DNA from: Actinomycetota bacterium
Lineage (GTDB): Bacteria > Actinomycetota > Thermoleophilia > Gaiellales > Gaiellaceae
Direction: 5' to 3'
Assembly: GCA_013696595.1 (NCBI GenBank)
Contig: JACCYG010000115.1
Span: forward strand, 1 to 10,334
DNA length: 10,334 bases
Part shown: piece by piece, positions 1 through 4,730 of the stretch
Layout of the letters: each line of letters begins with the position of its first letter
Position numbering within the stretch: the first letter of the stretch is position 1
Notes under the pieces: model-generated
Database searches by the model: none
Told to the model about the DNA's origin: nothing
The model's input: only the letters and a program-made list of their open reading frames with translations
Made by a program: the position numbers and the translations under genes

Positions 1-12
1 GTTTACGTCTGA

Positions 13-135
13 AAGGGCTGCGCGGTCGCCCGTGGGGCGACCGAGGACGAGCTGGCCCGCCTCGGAGGGACGTGGGTAGCCCCACCCGACGTGGCCCGAC
101 TCTTCGAGCAGTACGAGCGAGTGCTGACGTTCTGA
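13..135 (+). other. Unassigned coding tail, ends TGA at 133-135
   Basis: Frame 1 reads about 40 codons from 13 to a TGA at 133-135 with actinobacterial codon bias, ending in LARLGGTWVAPPDVARLF, then EQYERVLTF. There is an in-frame TGA at 10-12 and no ATG, GTG or TTG start in between. It is therefore either the C-terminus of a gene frameshifted near the window edge, a remnant, or not coding. I do not recognise the family. The stop at 10-12 could equally be the real end of an upstream gene, with the hairpin at 23-43 acting as its terminator. Confidence 0.25.
23..43. repeat. Perfect 9-bp hairpin, 3-nt loop
   Basis: CGGTCGCCC, GTG, GGGCGACCG form a perfect 9-bp stem with a 3-nt loop. No T-tract follows on either strand, so a classical intrinsic terminator is not supported. 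It sits 10 nt after the in-frame TGA at 10-12 and could end transcription of a gene lying to the left of the window. Confidence 0.5.
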
Positions 136-163
136 TCAGTCGTCGCGCATAGGCGCCCGGGCG

Positions 164-179
164 GAAGGGCGCGCCCTTC
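164..179. repeat. 16-bp perfect palindrome upstream of the CBS gene
   Basis: GAAGGGCGCGCCCTTC is a perfect palindrome. It overlaps the weak -35 candidate of the CBS-gene promoter (177-182), so it could be an operator. That role is inferred from position only. Confidence 0.45.
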
Positions 180-205
180 AAGATTGAGAACCGTGCCGTT
201 ATGCT
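177..205 (+). promoter_or_regulatory. Candidate leaderless promoter of the CBS gene
   Basis: The -10 candidate TATGCT (200-205) lies exactly 6 nt before the ATG at 212. A weak -35, TTCAAG (177-182), is 17 nt upstream. No Shine-Dalgarno sequence precedes the ATG, which fits a transcript starting at the start codon. The same TANNNT-N6-start spacing recurs before the genes at 3659 and 4731. Confidence 0.5.
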
Positions 206-211
206 CGACCG

Positions 212-622
212 ATGGACGGCCTGAGCGAGCTCATGACGCGGGAGATTCTCGGAGTCGCGCCCGAAGACACGCTGGGCGAGGCCGCCCAAAGCATGGCCGA
301 CAAGCACGTCGGGTCCGCGGTCGTCCTCGACCACGGCCGCCTGATCGGGATCGTGACCGAGCGAGACCTCCTGCGGGCGATGGCCGGGCGCGTCCATCCG
401 AGCGAGGCGCGCGTGCGCGAGTGGATGACCTCTGACCCCATCGTGGCGTCCGAATCGATGTCGCCCGGCGAGGCAGCGCGGACGATGCTCGAGCACGGTT
501 TTCGCCACCTTCCCGTCGTCGAAGAAGGCCGAACCGTAGGGATCGTCAGCCTCCGCGACGTGATGCGGTGGAGCTTGCACGTGGAGCCGGGCAGCGAGCA
601 CGTCGGCTCGGACTTCCCGTAG
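212..622 (+). CDS. Tandem CBS-domain protein
   Basis: This is a 136-residue stand-alone pair of CBS domains, about residues 6-58 and 70-122. Each ends in the typical G-I-V-[TS]-x-R-D signature (GIVTERDLL at 46-54, GIVSLRDVMR at 110-119). Such pairs form a Bateman module that binds adenine nucleotides such as AMP, ATP or SAM and acts as an energy or redox sensor. No catalytic, channel or DNA-binding domain is attached, so the partner is unknown. The protein is cytosolic, with no signal or membrane segment. ATG 212 is chosen because the first CBS domain starts almost at once and a -10 box sits 6 nt upstream. The gene converges on the - strand unit ending near 659. The family call is secure; the role is not. 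Confidence 0.92.
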   Translation: MDGLSELMTREILGVAPEDTLGEAAQSMADKHVGSAVVLDHGRLIGIVTERDLLRAMAGRVHPSEARVREWMTSDPIVASESMSPGEAARTMLEHGFRHLPVVEEGRTVGIVSLRDVMRWSLHVEPGSEHVGSDFP

Positions 623-638
623 GCGCGGGCGGCCGCAC

Positions 639-656
639 GGCCGGACATGTCCGGCC
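639..656. repeat. 18-bp perfect palindrome between convergent units
   Basis: GGCCGGACATGTCCGGCC is perfectly self-complementary and can fold into a 7-bp stem with a CATG loop. It lies 17 nt past the CBS stop and at the 3' side of the - strand unit, so it could act as a two-way terminator, though no T-tract follows. A protein-binding site is the alternative. Confidence 0.5.
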
Positions 657-658
657 CC

Positions 659-760
659 CTACAGGATTTGGGCGACGATCAGGGCGCCTGCCGCCCCCCA
701 TACCGCCGCGAGCGACGCCAGGAGGGGGGCAAGCGGGCGAAGGGAAGGACGGGGTTCCAT
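659..760 (-). CDS. Possible 33-aa hydrophobic small protein
   Basis: A short ORF runs ATG at 760 to TAG at 659-661, downstream of the peptide gene at 823-912 on the same strand. The first ten residues are basic and proline-rich (MEPRPSLRPL). The rest is one hydrophobic stretch containing LLASLAAVWGAAGALIVA, long enough for a single membrane helix. Neither a clear Shine-Dalgarno sequence nor a TANNNT box precedes it. The frame stays open well upstream (to about 1036), so its being open is weak evidence. It may be a small membrane protein cotranscribed with the regulator unit, or a chance ORF in GC-rich DNA. Confidence 0.3.
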   Translation of the reverse strand: MEPRPSLRPLAPLLASLAAVWGAAGALIVAQIL

Positions 761-822
761 CGGCGAGGGATCTTGCGTGCGCGCAGAGATTCGCCGGGAG
801 GAGTCCCGTTCCTTCCCTTCGA

Positions 823-912
823 TTAGCGACCGGGGACAAGCCCGTCGAGCGTGCCGAGGAAGAGCGCGAGCTGGGAGAGAACTACGAGGGCGATGACAGC
901 GCGGGGCTTCAA
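823..912 (-). CDS. Small signal-peptide-like ORF (29 aa), candidate pheromone precursor
   Basis: TTG at 912 to TAA at 823-825. The product begins M-K-P-R, continues with an uninterrupted hydrophobic core (residues 5-22, AVIALVVLSQLALFLGTL) and ends in the short tail DGLVPGR. The start is set by AAGGAGGTGA at 918-927, 5 nt upstream, a ten-base match to the 16S anti-Shine-Dalgarno; this is what makes a TTG ORF this short believable. It begins only 21 nt after the stop of the HTH-TPR regulator and must share its mRNA. Tiny exported peptides encoded next to a TPR regulator are the hallmark of RRNPP signalling (Phr, NprX, PapR, SHP). The length is close to that of Rgg-associated short hydrophobic peptides. 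Alternatives are a single-span membrane microprotein or a leader ORF. That it is translated is well supported; the pheromone role is inference. Confidence 0.72.
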   Translation of the reverse strand: MKPRAVIALVVLSQLALFLGTLDGLVPGR

Positions 913-917
913 AGTGG

Positions 918-927
918 TCACCTCCTT
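918..927 (-). promoter_or_regulatory. Near-perfect Shine-Dalgarno for the 29-aa ORF
   Basis: The - strand reads AAGGAGGTGA, 5 nt before the TTG at 912 (8 nt counted from the GGAGG core). This is the strongest ribosome-binding site seen in the window. It lies just after the stop of the upstream regulator gene. Confidence 0.8.
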
Positions 928-933
928 CCTTTC

Positions 934-2271
934 TTAGAAGCGGAAGTCCTGGAGCGCTTCGGCAGCGTTGCGATAGAGCTGCGCGGCAGCGCGATCGTCT
1001 CCGCGGCACGCGGCGAGATCGCCCTTGGCGACCCACGCGGCGGCGCGGTGGCTGGCGGATGAAAGCTGGGAAAGGCTCGTCTCGGCGAGCTCGAACGTCT
1101 CAGCCGCCTCGTCGAGACGGCCCTGTTCGAGCAATGACCGGCCAAGAACCAGCTGGGCGTTGCCGGTCTCCTCGATCACCTCGTCGCGCCCCGCGAGAAG
1201 CTCGAGCGCGTGGCGCGCCTGCTCCTCGGCGAGCTGGATCTTCCCGGTGCGGAGATGCACCTGAGCCATGGACGAGACTGCGTACGCGGCGTTTACGTCG
1301 CTTCCAATCTCGAGCGCGATGCGGAACGCGTCCTTGAAATGCGCGACCGCCTCGTCGGGCTTGCCGAGCATGAAGTTGAAGACGCCGAGGTTATTCAGCA
1401 GGTTCCCGGCGTTTCGATCATCGGAAAGCTCCTCATAGAGCGTCTTCGCGCGCTCGGCGTACGAGCGTGCGAGGACGTAGCGACCCTGCCGCTCGGCGAC
1501 GAGCGACGCCTGGAAGTAAACGTGAGCTACCGTCTCGCGGTCGTTCAGGCCCTCGGCGAGCTCGAGAGCGCGTTCTACGTCTTCGCGCGCCGCCTCCCAA
1601 TCGCGCTGGCGCTGGTAGCAGCGTGAGCGCCACGCGAAGATGTGGGAGCGAAGCCGGTCGCATGGAAGCCCGGACCGCTCGGCAAGCTGCAGTGCCTCGC
1701 CGAACAACGCGACCGCAGTCGAGATCGAGGACAACTTCACGCGGCAGCAACCGAGCCGGTACAGCACATCGGCGCGCTCGACATCGCTGAAGGCAGACGA
1801 CTCTGCGAGCCGGCGGGCGCGCTCGATGATTCCGACCGCTTTCCGCACCTCGCCCCGGTACATCCAGGCCCAGGACTCAGCAAAAAGGGCGCGGAGCTCG
1901 AGCTCGGGCGAGACGGCCAGATCGGCGGTCTCGACGCTGCCGAGGATCGTCGTCGCCTCTTCGTAGTCTTGCGCCTCGATCGCAGCCTCCGCGCGCGAGA
2001 CAAGGCCCTGAGCACGATCGAGCGCGCCCGACGAAACGCCCATCTCGAGGAAGTTCTCGTCGACGCCCAAGCGGGCGGCGAGCCAGGAGACTGTCTCACC
2101 GGTCGGCCGCGTCTTGCCGCGCTCGATCTGGCTCACGTACTCCTTGGAGAACCGGTCGCCCGCGAGCTCGGTCTGCGTCAGGCTCCTGTTGATCCGGAGC
2201 TGGCGCACGCGCTCGCCCAGCGAGGCGCGAGCCGAGGGGGCAAAACGGGTGCGGGCGAGTTGTTGTTGCAT
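934..2271 (-). CDS. XRE-type HTH regulator with TPR repeats (RRNPP-like)
   Basis: This is a 445-residue protein. Residues 19-78 form a Cro/CI-type helix-turn-helix (LGERVRQLRINRSLTQTELA, then SKEYVSQIERGKTRP). From about residue 85 to the end are helical repeats with a period near 40, most clearly around 126, 166, 209, 249, 289, 329, 369 and 409, about nine TPR units. The NLLNNLG segment (290-296) carries asparagines of the kind that contact peptide backbones in TPR grooves. Domain order and length match NprR/PlcR-type RRNPP regulators (NprR is about 420 residues), in which an imported peptide controls DNA binding. ATG 2271 is about 10 nt from the predicted transcription start. The gene is followed 21 nt later by a 29-aa signal-peptide-like ORF. 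An inverted repeat over its own promoter suggests autoregulation. HTH plus TPR is certain; peptide responsiveness is inferred. Confidence 0.93.
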   Translation of the reverse strand: MQQQLARTRFAPSARASLGERVRQLRINRSLTQTELAGDRFSKEYVSQIERGKTRPTGETVSWLAARLGVDENFLEMGVSSGALDRAQGLVSRAEAAIEAQDYEEATTILGSVETADLAVSPELELRALFAESWAWMYRGEVRKAVGIIERARRLAESSAFSDVERADVLYRLGCCRVKLSSISTAVALFGEALQLAERSGLPCDRLRSHIFAWRSRCYQRQRDWEAAREDVERALELAEGLNDRETVAHVYFQASLVAERQGRYVLARSYAERAKTLYEELSDDRNAGNLLNNLGVFNFMLGKPDEAVAHFKDAFRIALEIGSDVNAAYAVSSMAQVHLRTGKIQLAEEQARHALELLAGRDEVIEETGNAQLVLGRSLLEQGRLDEAAETFELAETSLSQLSSASHRAAAWVAKGDLAACRGDDRAAAQLYRNAAEALQDFRF

Positions 2272-2276
2272 GCGGT

Positions 2277-2296
2277 TTCTAGAGTGAACTATAGAA
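2277..2296. promoter_or_regulatory. Candidate operator for the HTH-TPR regulator
   Basis: TTCTAGAG, TGAA, CTATAGAA form an inverted repeat with 8-bp arms (7 of 8 matching). It covers the -10 box (2288-2293) and the predicted start point (about 2281) of the regulator's own promoter, where a repressor dimer would block transcription. The assignment to this regulator rests on position. Confidence 0.5.
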
Positions 2297-2316
2297 CGAA
2301 AAAAATTACTTCACAA
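2288..2316 (-). promoter_or_regulatory. Sigma70-type promoter of the HTH-TPR/peptide unit
   Basis: On the - strand, -35 TTGTGA (2311-2316) and -10 TATAGT (2288-2293) are separated by 17 nt. The predicted start is near 2281, leaving a leader of about 10 nt before ATG 2271. The region is locally AT-rich. The promoter lies back to back with the + promoter at 2323-2350, the two -35 boxes only 6 nt apart. Confidence 0.68.
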
Positions 2317-2322
2317 CCTCAC

Positions 2323-2350
2323 TTGACATTTCCCGGCATCAGCCTATAGT
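2323..2350 (+). promoter_or_regulatory. Strong sigma70-type promoter driving a non-coding region
   Basis: Consensus -35 TTGACA (2323-2328), 16-nt spacer, -10 TATAGT (2345-2350). This is the best -35/-10 pair seen in the window. No believable + strand gene follows; instead the next ~140 nt fold into long stems, so the product is probably a stable RNA beginning near 2357. Confidence 0.75.
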
Positions 2351-2356
2351 CCGAGT

Positions 2357-2500
2357 CAACTCGGCGGGTGCCGGACGCCAGGCACTTCGTACGAGAGGCG
2401 CGCCAAGCACATGTGGCGATCTTGACCCGGAGGCTCGGGTGGGCCGCAGACCCAGGAGCCTCCGGGTCTTCGCCTGTTCAAGGGCAGCGGCATGATAAAG
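2357..2500 (+). ncRNA. ssrS: Structured RNA, candidate 6S RNA
   Basis: The segment after the strong promoter folds into an elongated hairpin. A closing stem pairs GTGCCG (2368-2373) with CGGCAT (2488-2493) and GCC (2377-2379) with GGC (2483-2485). A large bubble follows, holding a small 5'-side hairpin (CGCCA 2401-2405 with TGGCG 2414-2418). The terminal stem pairs GGCGA (2415-2419, alternative to the small hairpin) with TCGCC (2470-2474), then a perfect 13-bp helix, 2424-2436 with 2456-2468. Closing stem, central bubble and terminal stem is the promoter-mimic layout of 6S RNA, which binds the RNA polymerase housekeeping holoenzyme. The 3' strand GTTCAAGGGCAGCGGCAT resembles the GUUCAAGGG and GCGGCAU segments of E. 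coli 6S as I remember them. The long 5' side of the bubble is atypical. Ends are approximate. A different structured RNA remains possible. Confidence 0.5.
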
Positions 2501-2562
2501 CGTCGACGTTTCACCCCCACCGTCCATCCCCCGAACGAGCCTGCTCGCCCCCGGCGGGCCGC

Positions 2563-3159
2563 CTAGCGTCCGAGCATCCAGCGGCGGCGAGAGGCGACGA
2601 TCGCCTCGAAATCGCCCTCGAGGACCCCACCGAGGCGCTGGTCGAAGGTCTTCAAGAGACCCATCGAGATGAAGAGCCAGGCCTCTGCGGTCGCGTCGCG
2701 GTCGGGGAGGACGCCGCCCGCTTCCTGCGACCTGCGAATGACGTCGCGCGCGTACGCGTGGACCTGGCGGATGTGCTTGCTCATCTCGCGGCGGAGGATC
2801 GCGTCTTCGCTCGCTTCCGCCAGGGTCTGAACCCAGAGATTCCCGATCTGGCGCGATTCGCTCATCGAGAAGTAGGCCCGGGCCATCGCGCCGACCCATT
2901 CCGCGGGGTCTTTCTCCGCTGCGATCGCCTCTTCCCAGCGGGTGCGAAGCTCGTTCCAGGTCTCCGCGAGGCACGTGAGGTAAAGCTCGCGCTTGGACTC
3001 GAAATGGCGGTAGAGGACGGGCTCCGTCACCCCCGCTTCGCGCGCGATCTCGGCCGTCGTCGCCCCGTGGTAGCTCGCGCGCGAGAAGACGCGGCAAGCG
3101 CATTCGAGGACGGCGGCTCGCCGCTCGGAGGCAGGCAGGCGTGTGCGCGAGACCGTCAC
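2563..3159 (-). CDS. TetR/AcrR-family repressor
   Basis: GTG at 3159 gives 198 residues, the usual TetR length. The N-terminal HTH spans about residues 11-60, with the recognition signature TAEIAREAGVTEPVLYRHFE followed by SKRELY. The rest is the helical ligand-binding and dimerisation domain, whose ligand cannot be read from sequence. The frame stays open far upstream on this strand, but GTG 3159 is chosen because it overlaps the stop of the preceding MFS ORF as GTGA (3156-3159), a typical translational-coupling arrangement, and because the HTH begins right after it. The gene shares a promoter with the MFS remnant, and a 29-bp inverted repeat at 3503-3531 is its likely operator. It probably once controlled an efflux pump; now it would mainly regulate itself. 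Confidence 0.93.
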   Translation of the reverse strand: MTVSRTRLPASERRAAVLECACRVFSRASYHGATTAEIAREAGVTEPVLYRHFESKRELYLTCLAETWNELRTRWEEAIAAEKDPAEWVGAMARAYFSMSESRQIGNLWVQTLAEASEDAILRREMSKHIRQVHAYARDVIRRSQEAGGVLPDRDATAEAWLFISMGLLKTFDQRLGGVLEGDFEAIVASRRRWMLGR

Positions 3160-3482
3160 GCGACCTCGGGCACGGGCACGCCCTTCCGCTCCGGGTGCGG
3201 GCGGACCAGCGCAGCCGCGCCGACGAGGGCCGTCGAGGATCCGTCGATGAAGGCCTCGGGCGTCCGTCGGTTCCAGATCTCGCTCGCCATGATCGCGCCA
3301 ATGAGGGCGATTCCTATCGAGCCACCGACCTGACGGAAGCCGTTCAGCACGGCCGAGCGCTGGATCGAGGGAAGCGCGACGTTCACGACCGTGTTGTCGA
3401 GCATGATCATGAACAGCCCGAACGACACGGCAGCGAGCGTCAGCCACTTCCGGTTCGCCTCGCCCAGGATCCTGGCCCTCAA
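3156..3482 (-). pseudogene. DHA2-type MFS transporter with large internal deletion
   Basis: TTG at 3482 is preceded by AGGAGG. The 108-residue product starts like a DHA2 (14-helix drug:H+ antiporter) protein: first membrane helix about 13-28, then the motif LDNTVVNVALPSIQ (29-41). Directly after R42 it continues as the far C-terminal part of the family, GFRQVGGSIGIALIGAIMA (48-66) and EAFIDG (76-81). The helix expected next is cut to STALVGAAALV before the hydrophilic tail. Full-length members are roughly 450-520 residues, so about 350 or more are missing, with the junction near 3355-3362. Start, ribosome site, reading frame and the GTGA overlap with tetR all survive. It cannot transport. It is a relic retained for tetR translation, a microprotein, or an assembly collapse. 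Confidence 0.8.
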
Positions 3483-3487
3483 CCGCG

Positions 3488-3493
3488 CCTCCT
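3488..3493 (-). promoter_or_regulatory. Ribosome-binding site fixing the TTG start of the MFS remnant
   Basis: The - strand reads AGGAGG, 5 nt before the TTG at 3482. It supports TTG as the start codon and shows that the translation signals of the truncated gene are intact. Confidence 0.75.
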
Positions 3494-3502
3494 CGTCGGA
3501 AG

Positions 3503-3531
3503 TTAGTGCGAGCTATGTTAGCTGTCACTAA
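3503..3531. promoter_or_regulatory. 29-bp inverted repeat, likely TetR operator
   Basis: Arms TTAGTGCGAGCTA and TAGCTGTCACTAA are separated by TGT; 11 of 13 positions are complementary. It lies over the -10 box of the promoter reading leftward into the MFS remnant and tetR, the classic position for autoregulation by a TetR dimer. Confidence 0.75.
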
Positions 3532-3544
3532 GAACTGCGGGCAA
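3515..3544 (-). promoter_or_regulatory. Promoter of the MFS remnant-tetR operon
   Basis: On the - strand, -35 TTGCCC (3539-3544), 18-nt spacer, -10 TAACAT (3515-3520). The -10 lies in the centre of the inverted repeat 3503-3531. The boxes are only moderate matches; the position upstream of an intact ribosome site supports them. Confidence 0.45.
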
Positions 3545-3646
3545 GGGAGTCTCGCCGATCGTCCGTTAGGCCGGGTTCGGACCAGGCCCAGAACGCCTCG
3601 GGCGCCGCCGCGACGGGGGCGAGAACATGGCGTTCGAGGCGGCGGG

Positions 3647-3652
3647 TACCTT
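3647..3652 (+). promoter_or_regulatory. Leaderless -10 box of the AAA+ gene
   Basis: TACCTT is followed by exactly 6 nt and then GTG 3659. No convincing -35 is visible. The box decides the start codon of the AAA+ gene and matches the spacing before 212 and 4731. Confidence 0.45.
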
Positions 3653-3658
3653 CTCCGC

Positions 3659-4693
3659 GTGCCCAGGAATCCGCTCGACGAGGCAGGCCGCGCGCTCCGT
3701 GTGCTCGGCGACCGGCTGCGCGAGCGCGCCGGGCCCGAAGGCGAGTGGCTGGCCGAGCAGCTCGACCGGCTCCAGCCCGATTCGCGGCGAAAGCCCGAGG
3801 AGGAACGGACGCTCGCAGACCTCCAGCGCGAGCTCGACGAGCTCGTCGGTCTCGAGACGGTCAAGGAACAGGTGCGCGCACTCGTGGCCTTCCTGCAGGT
3901 GCAGGCCCTGCGAAAGCAGAGCGGCCTCCCCGAGGTCGCGACCAGCCAGCACCTCGTCTTCCTCGGGAACCCCGGTACGGGAAAGACGACGATCGCGCGC
4001 CTTCTCGCGCAGATGTACCGCGCGATGGGCCTGCTCAAGCGCGGCCACCTCGTCGAGGTCGACCGCGCGGGGCTCGTCGGCCAGTGGGTCGGCTCAACCG
4101 CCCTCAAGACCGACCGCGTCATCCGCAGCGCCCTCGACGGAGTCCTCTTCATCGACGAGGCCTACGCGCTCGCGCCCGAGCAGGAGCGCCTCGACTTCGG
4201 CCCCGAGGCCGTCGAGGTCCTGCTCAAGCGCATGGAGGACTACCGCGAGCGCCTGATCGTGATCGTCGCGGGCTACCCGCGCCTGATGTACCGGTTTCTC
4301 GACTCCAATCCCGGACTTCGCTCTCGTTTCGCGCGCGAGATCACGTTTCCGGACTACTCGACCGCCGAGCTCCTCACGATCACGCACAAGTTCGTCTCCG
4401 AGCACGAGTACTCACTCGGAGAGGGCGCCGAGGCGACGCTTCGGTCGATCTTCGAGGCCGTCCCCCACGGCGAGGGGTTCGGGAACGCTCGTTTCGCGCG
4501 GACGCTCTTCGAGCAGGCGCTCAACATGCACGCAGCCCGGCTCGCGCGAGAAGGCCTCGAGGCGCCGACGCTCGAGGACCTCCAGACACTCACTGCTGAG
4601 GACGTGCGCGCCGGCGCGCGGGCGCTCGGCGAGGATCCGGACGCCGACGCGGCAACGCGGACGTTCTTCCGCCGCTGGCGGAGAGCCTCGTAG
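3659..4693 (+). CDS. AAA+ ATPase, CbbX/SpoVK type
   Basis: GTG 3659 gives 344 residues. A helical N-terminal segment (about 1-60) precedes the AAA+ core: Walker A GNPGTGKTT (103-111, K109), a pore-loop-like LVGQWVGSTALKT (139-151), Walker B VLFIDEA (162-168), sensor-1 region VIVAGYP, and NPGLRSRF with the likely arginine finger, followed by the C-terminal lid. Family members form hexameric rings that remodel proteins; CbbX reactivates red-type Rubisco and SpoVK acts in sporulation. Neither partner is nearby, so the client is unknown. The frame is open back to a GTG at 3506, but that start lies inside the TetR operator and adds an arginine-rich non-domain stretch; TACCTT 6 nt before 3659 supports the later start. 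The pore loop has Trp where CbbX-like proteins usually have Tyr. Confidence 0.88.
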   Translation: MPRNPLDEAGRALRVLGDRLRERAGPEGEWLAEQLDRLQPDSRRKPEEERTLADLQRELDELVGLETVKEQVRALVAFLQVQALRKQSGLPEVATSQHLVFLGNPGTGKTTIARLLAQMYRAMGLLKRGHLVEVDRAGLVGQWVGSTALKTDRVIRSALDGVLFIDEAYALAPEQERLDFGPEAVEVLLKRMEDYRERLIVIVAGYPRLMYRFLDSNPGLRSRFAREITFPDYSTAELLTITHKFVSEHEYSLGEGAEATLRSIFEAVPHGEGFGNARFARTLFEQALNMHAARLAREGLEAPTLEDLQTLTAEDVRAGARALGEDPDADAATRTFFRRWRRAS

Positions 4694-4718
4694 GGCGCGG
4701 GCGCGGCGATCCCCGCCC

Positions 4719-4724
4719 TACAAT
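4719..4724 (+). promoter_or_regulatory. Leaderless -10 box of the acyl-CoA synthetase operon
   Basis: TACAAT, 6 nt (CGCTAC), then GTG 4731. No Shine-Dalgarno sequence precedes the GTG and no good -35 is seen. The box lies in the 37-nt gap after the AAA+ stop, so the synthetase has its own start point even if read-through occurs. Confidence 0.6.
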
Positions 4725-4730
4725 CGCTAC

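Noticed and set aside
795..808. CGGGA-N4-TCCCG hairpin as terminator of the 29-aa ORF
   Set aside because: The stem has only 5 bp and there is no T-tract; too weak to annotate.
1642..2349. 235-codon + strand ORF
   Set aside because: It is antisense to the HTH-TPR gene, whose frame has the HTH and regular TPR repeats; codon use also favours the - strand.
2424..2468. 13-bp perfect hairpin read as an intrinsic terminator
   Set aside because: No T-tract follows, no + gene ends there, and it nests inside larger pairings behind a strong promoter, which fits a structured RNA better.
2368..3333. Long + strand ORF of 321 codons
   Set aside because: It is antisense to tetR and the MFS remnant, has no recognisable domain, and its start overlaps the structured RNA. 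The - strand frame carries the clear HTH.
3506..3658. Upstream start of the AAA+ gene at GTG 3506
   Set aside because: It lies inside the TetR operator, adds 51 residues of arginine-rich non-domain sequence, and has no ribosome site. GTG 3659 has a -10 box 6 nt upstream.
2563..4152. 529-codon - strand frame that would extend TetR upstream
   Set aside because: The extra N-terminal part is arginine/serine-rich shadow of the AAA+ gene. GTG 3159 with the GTGA overlap and the immediate HTH is the proper start.
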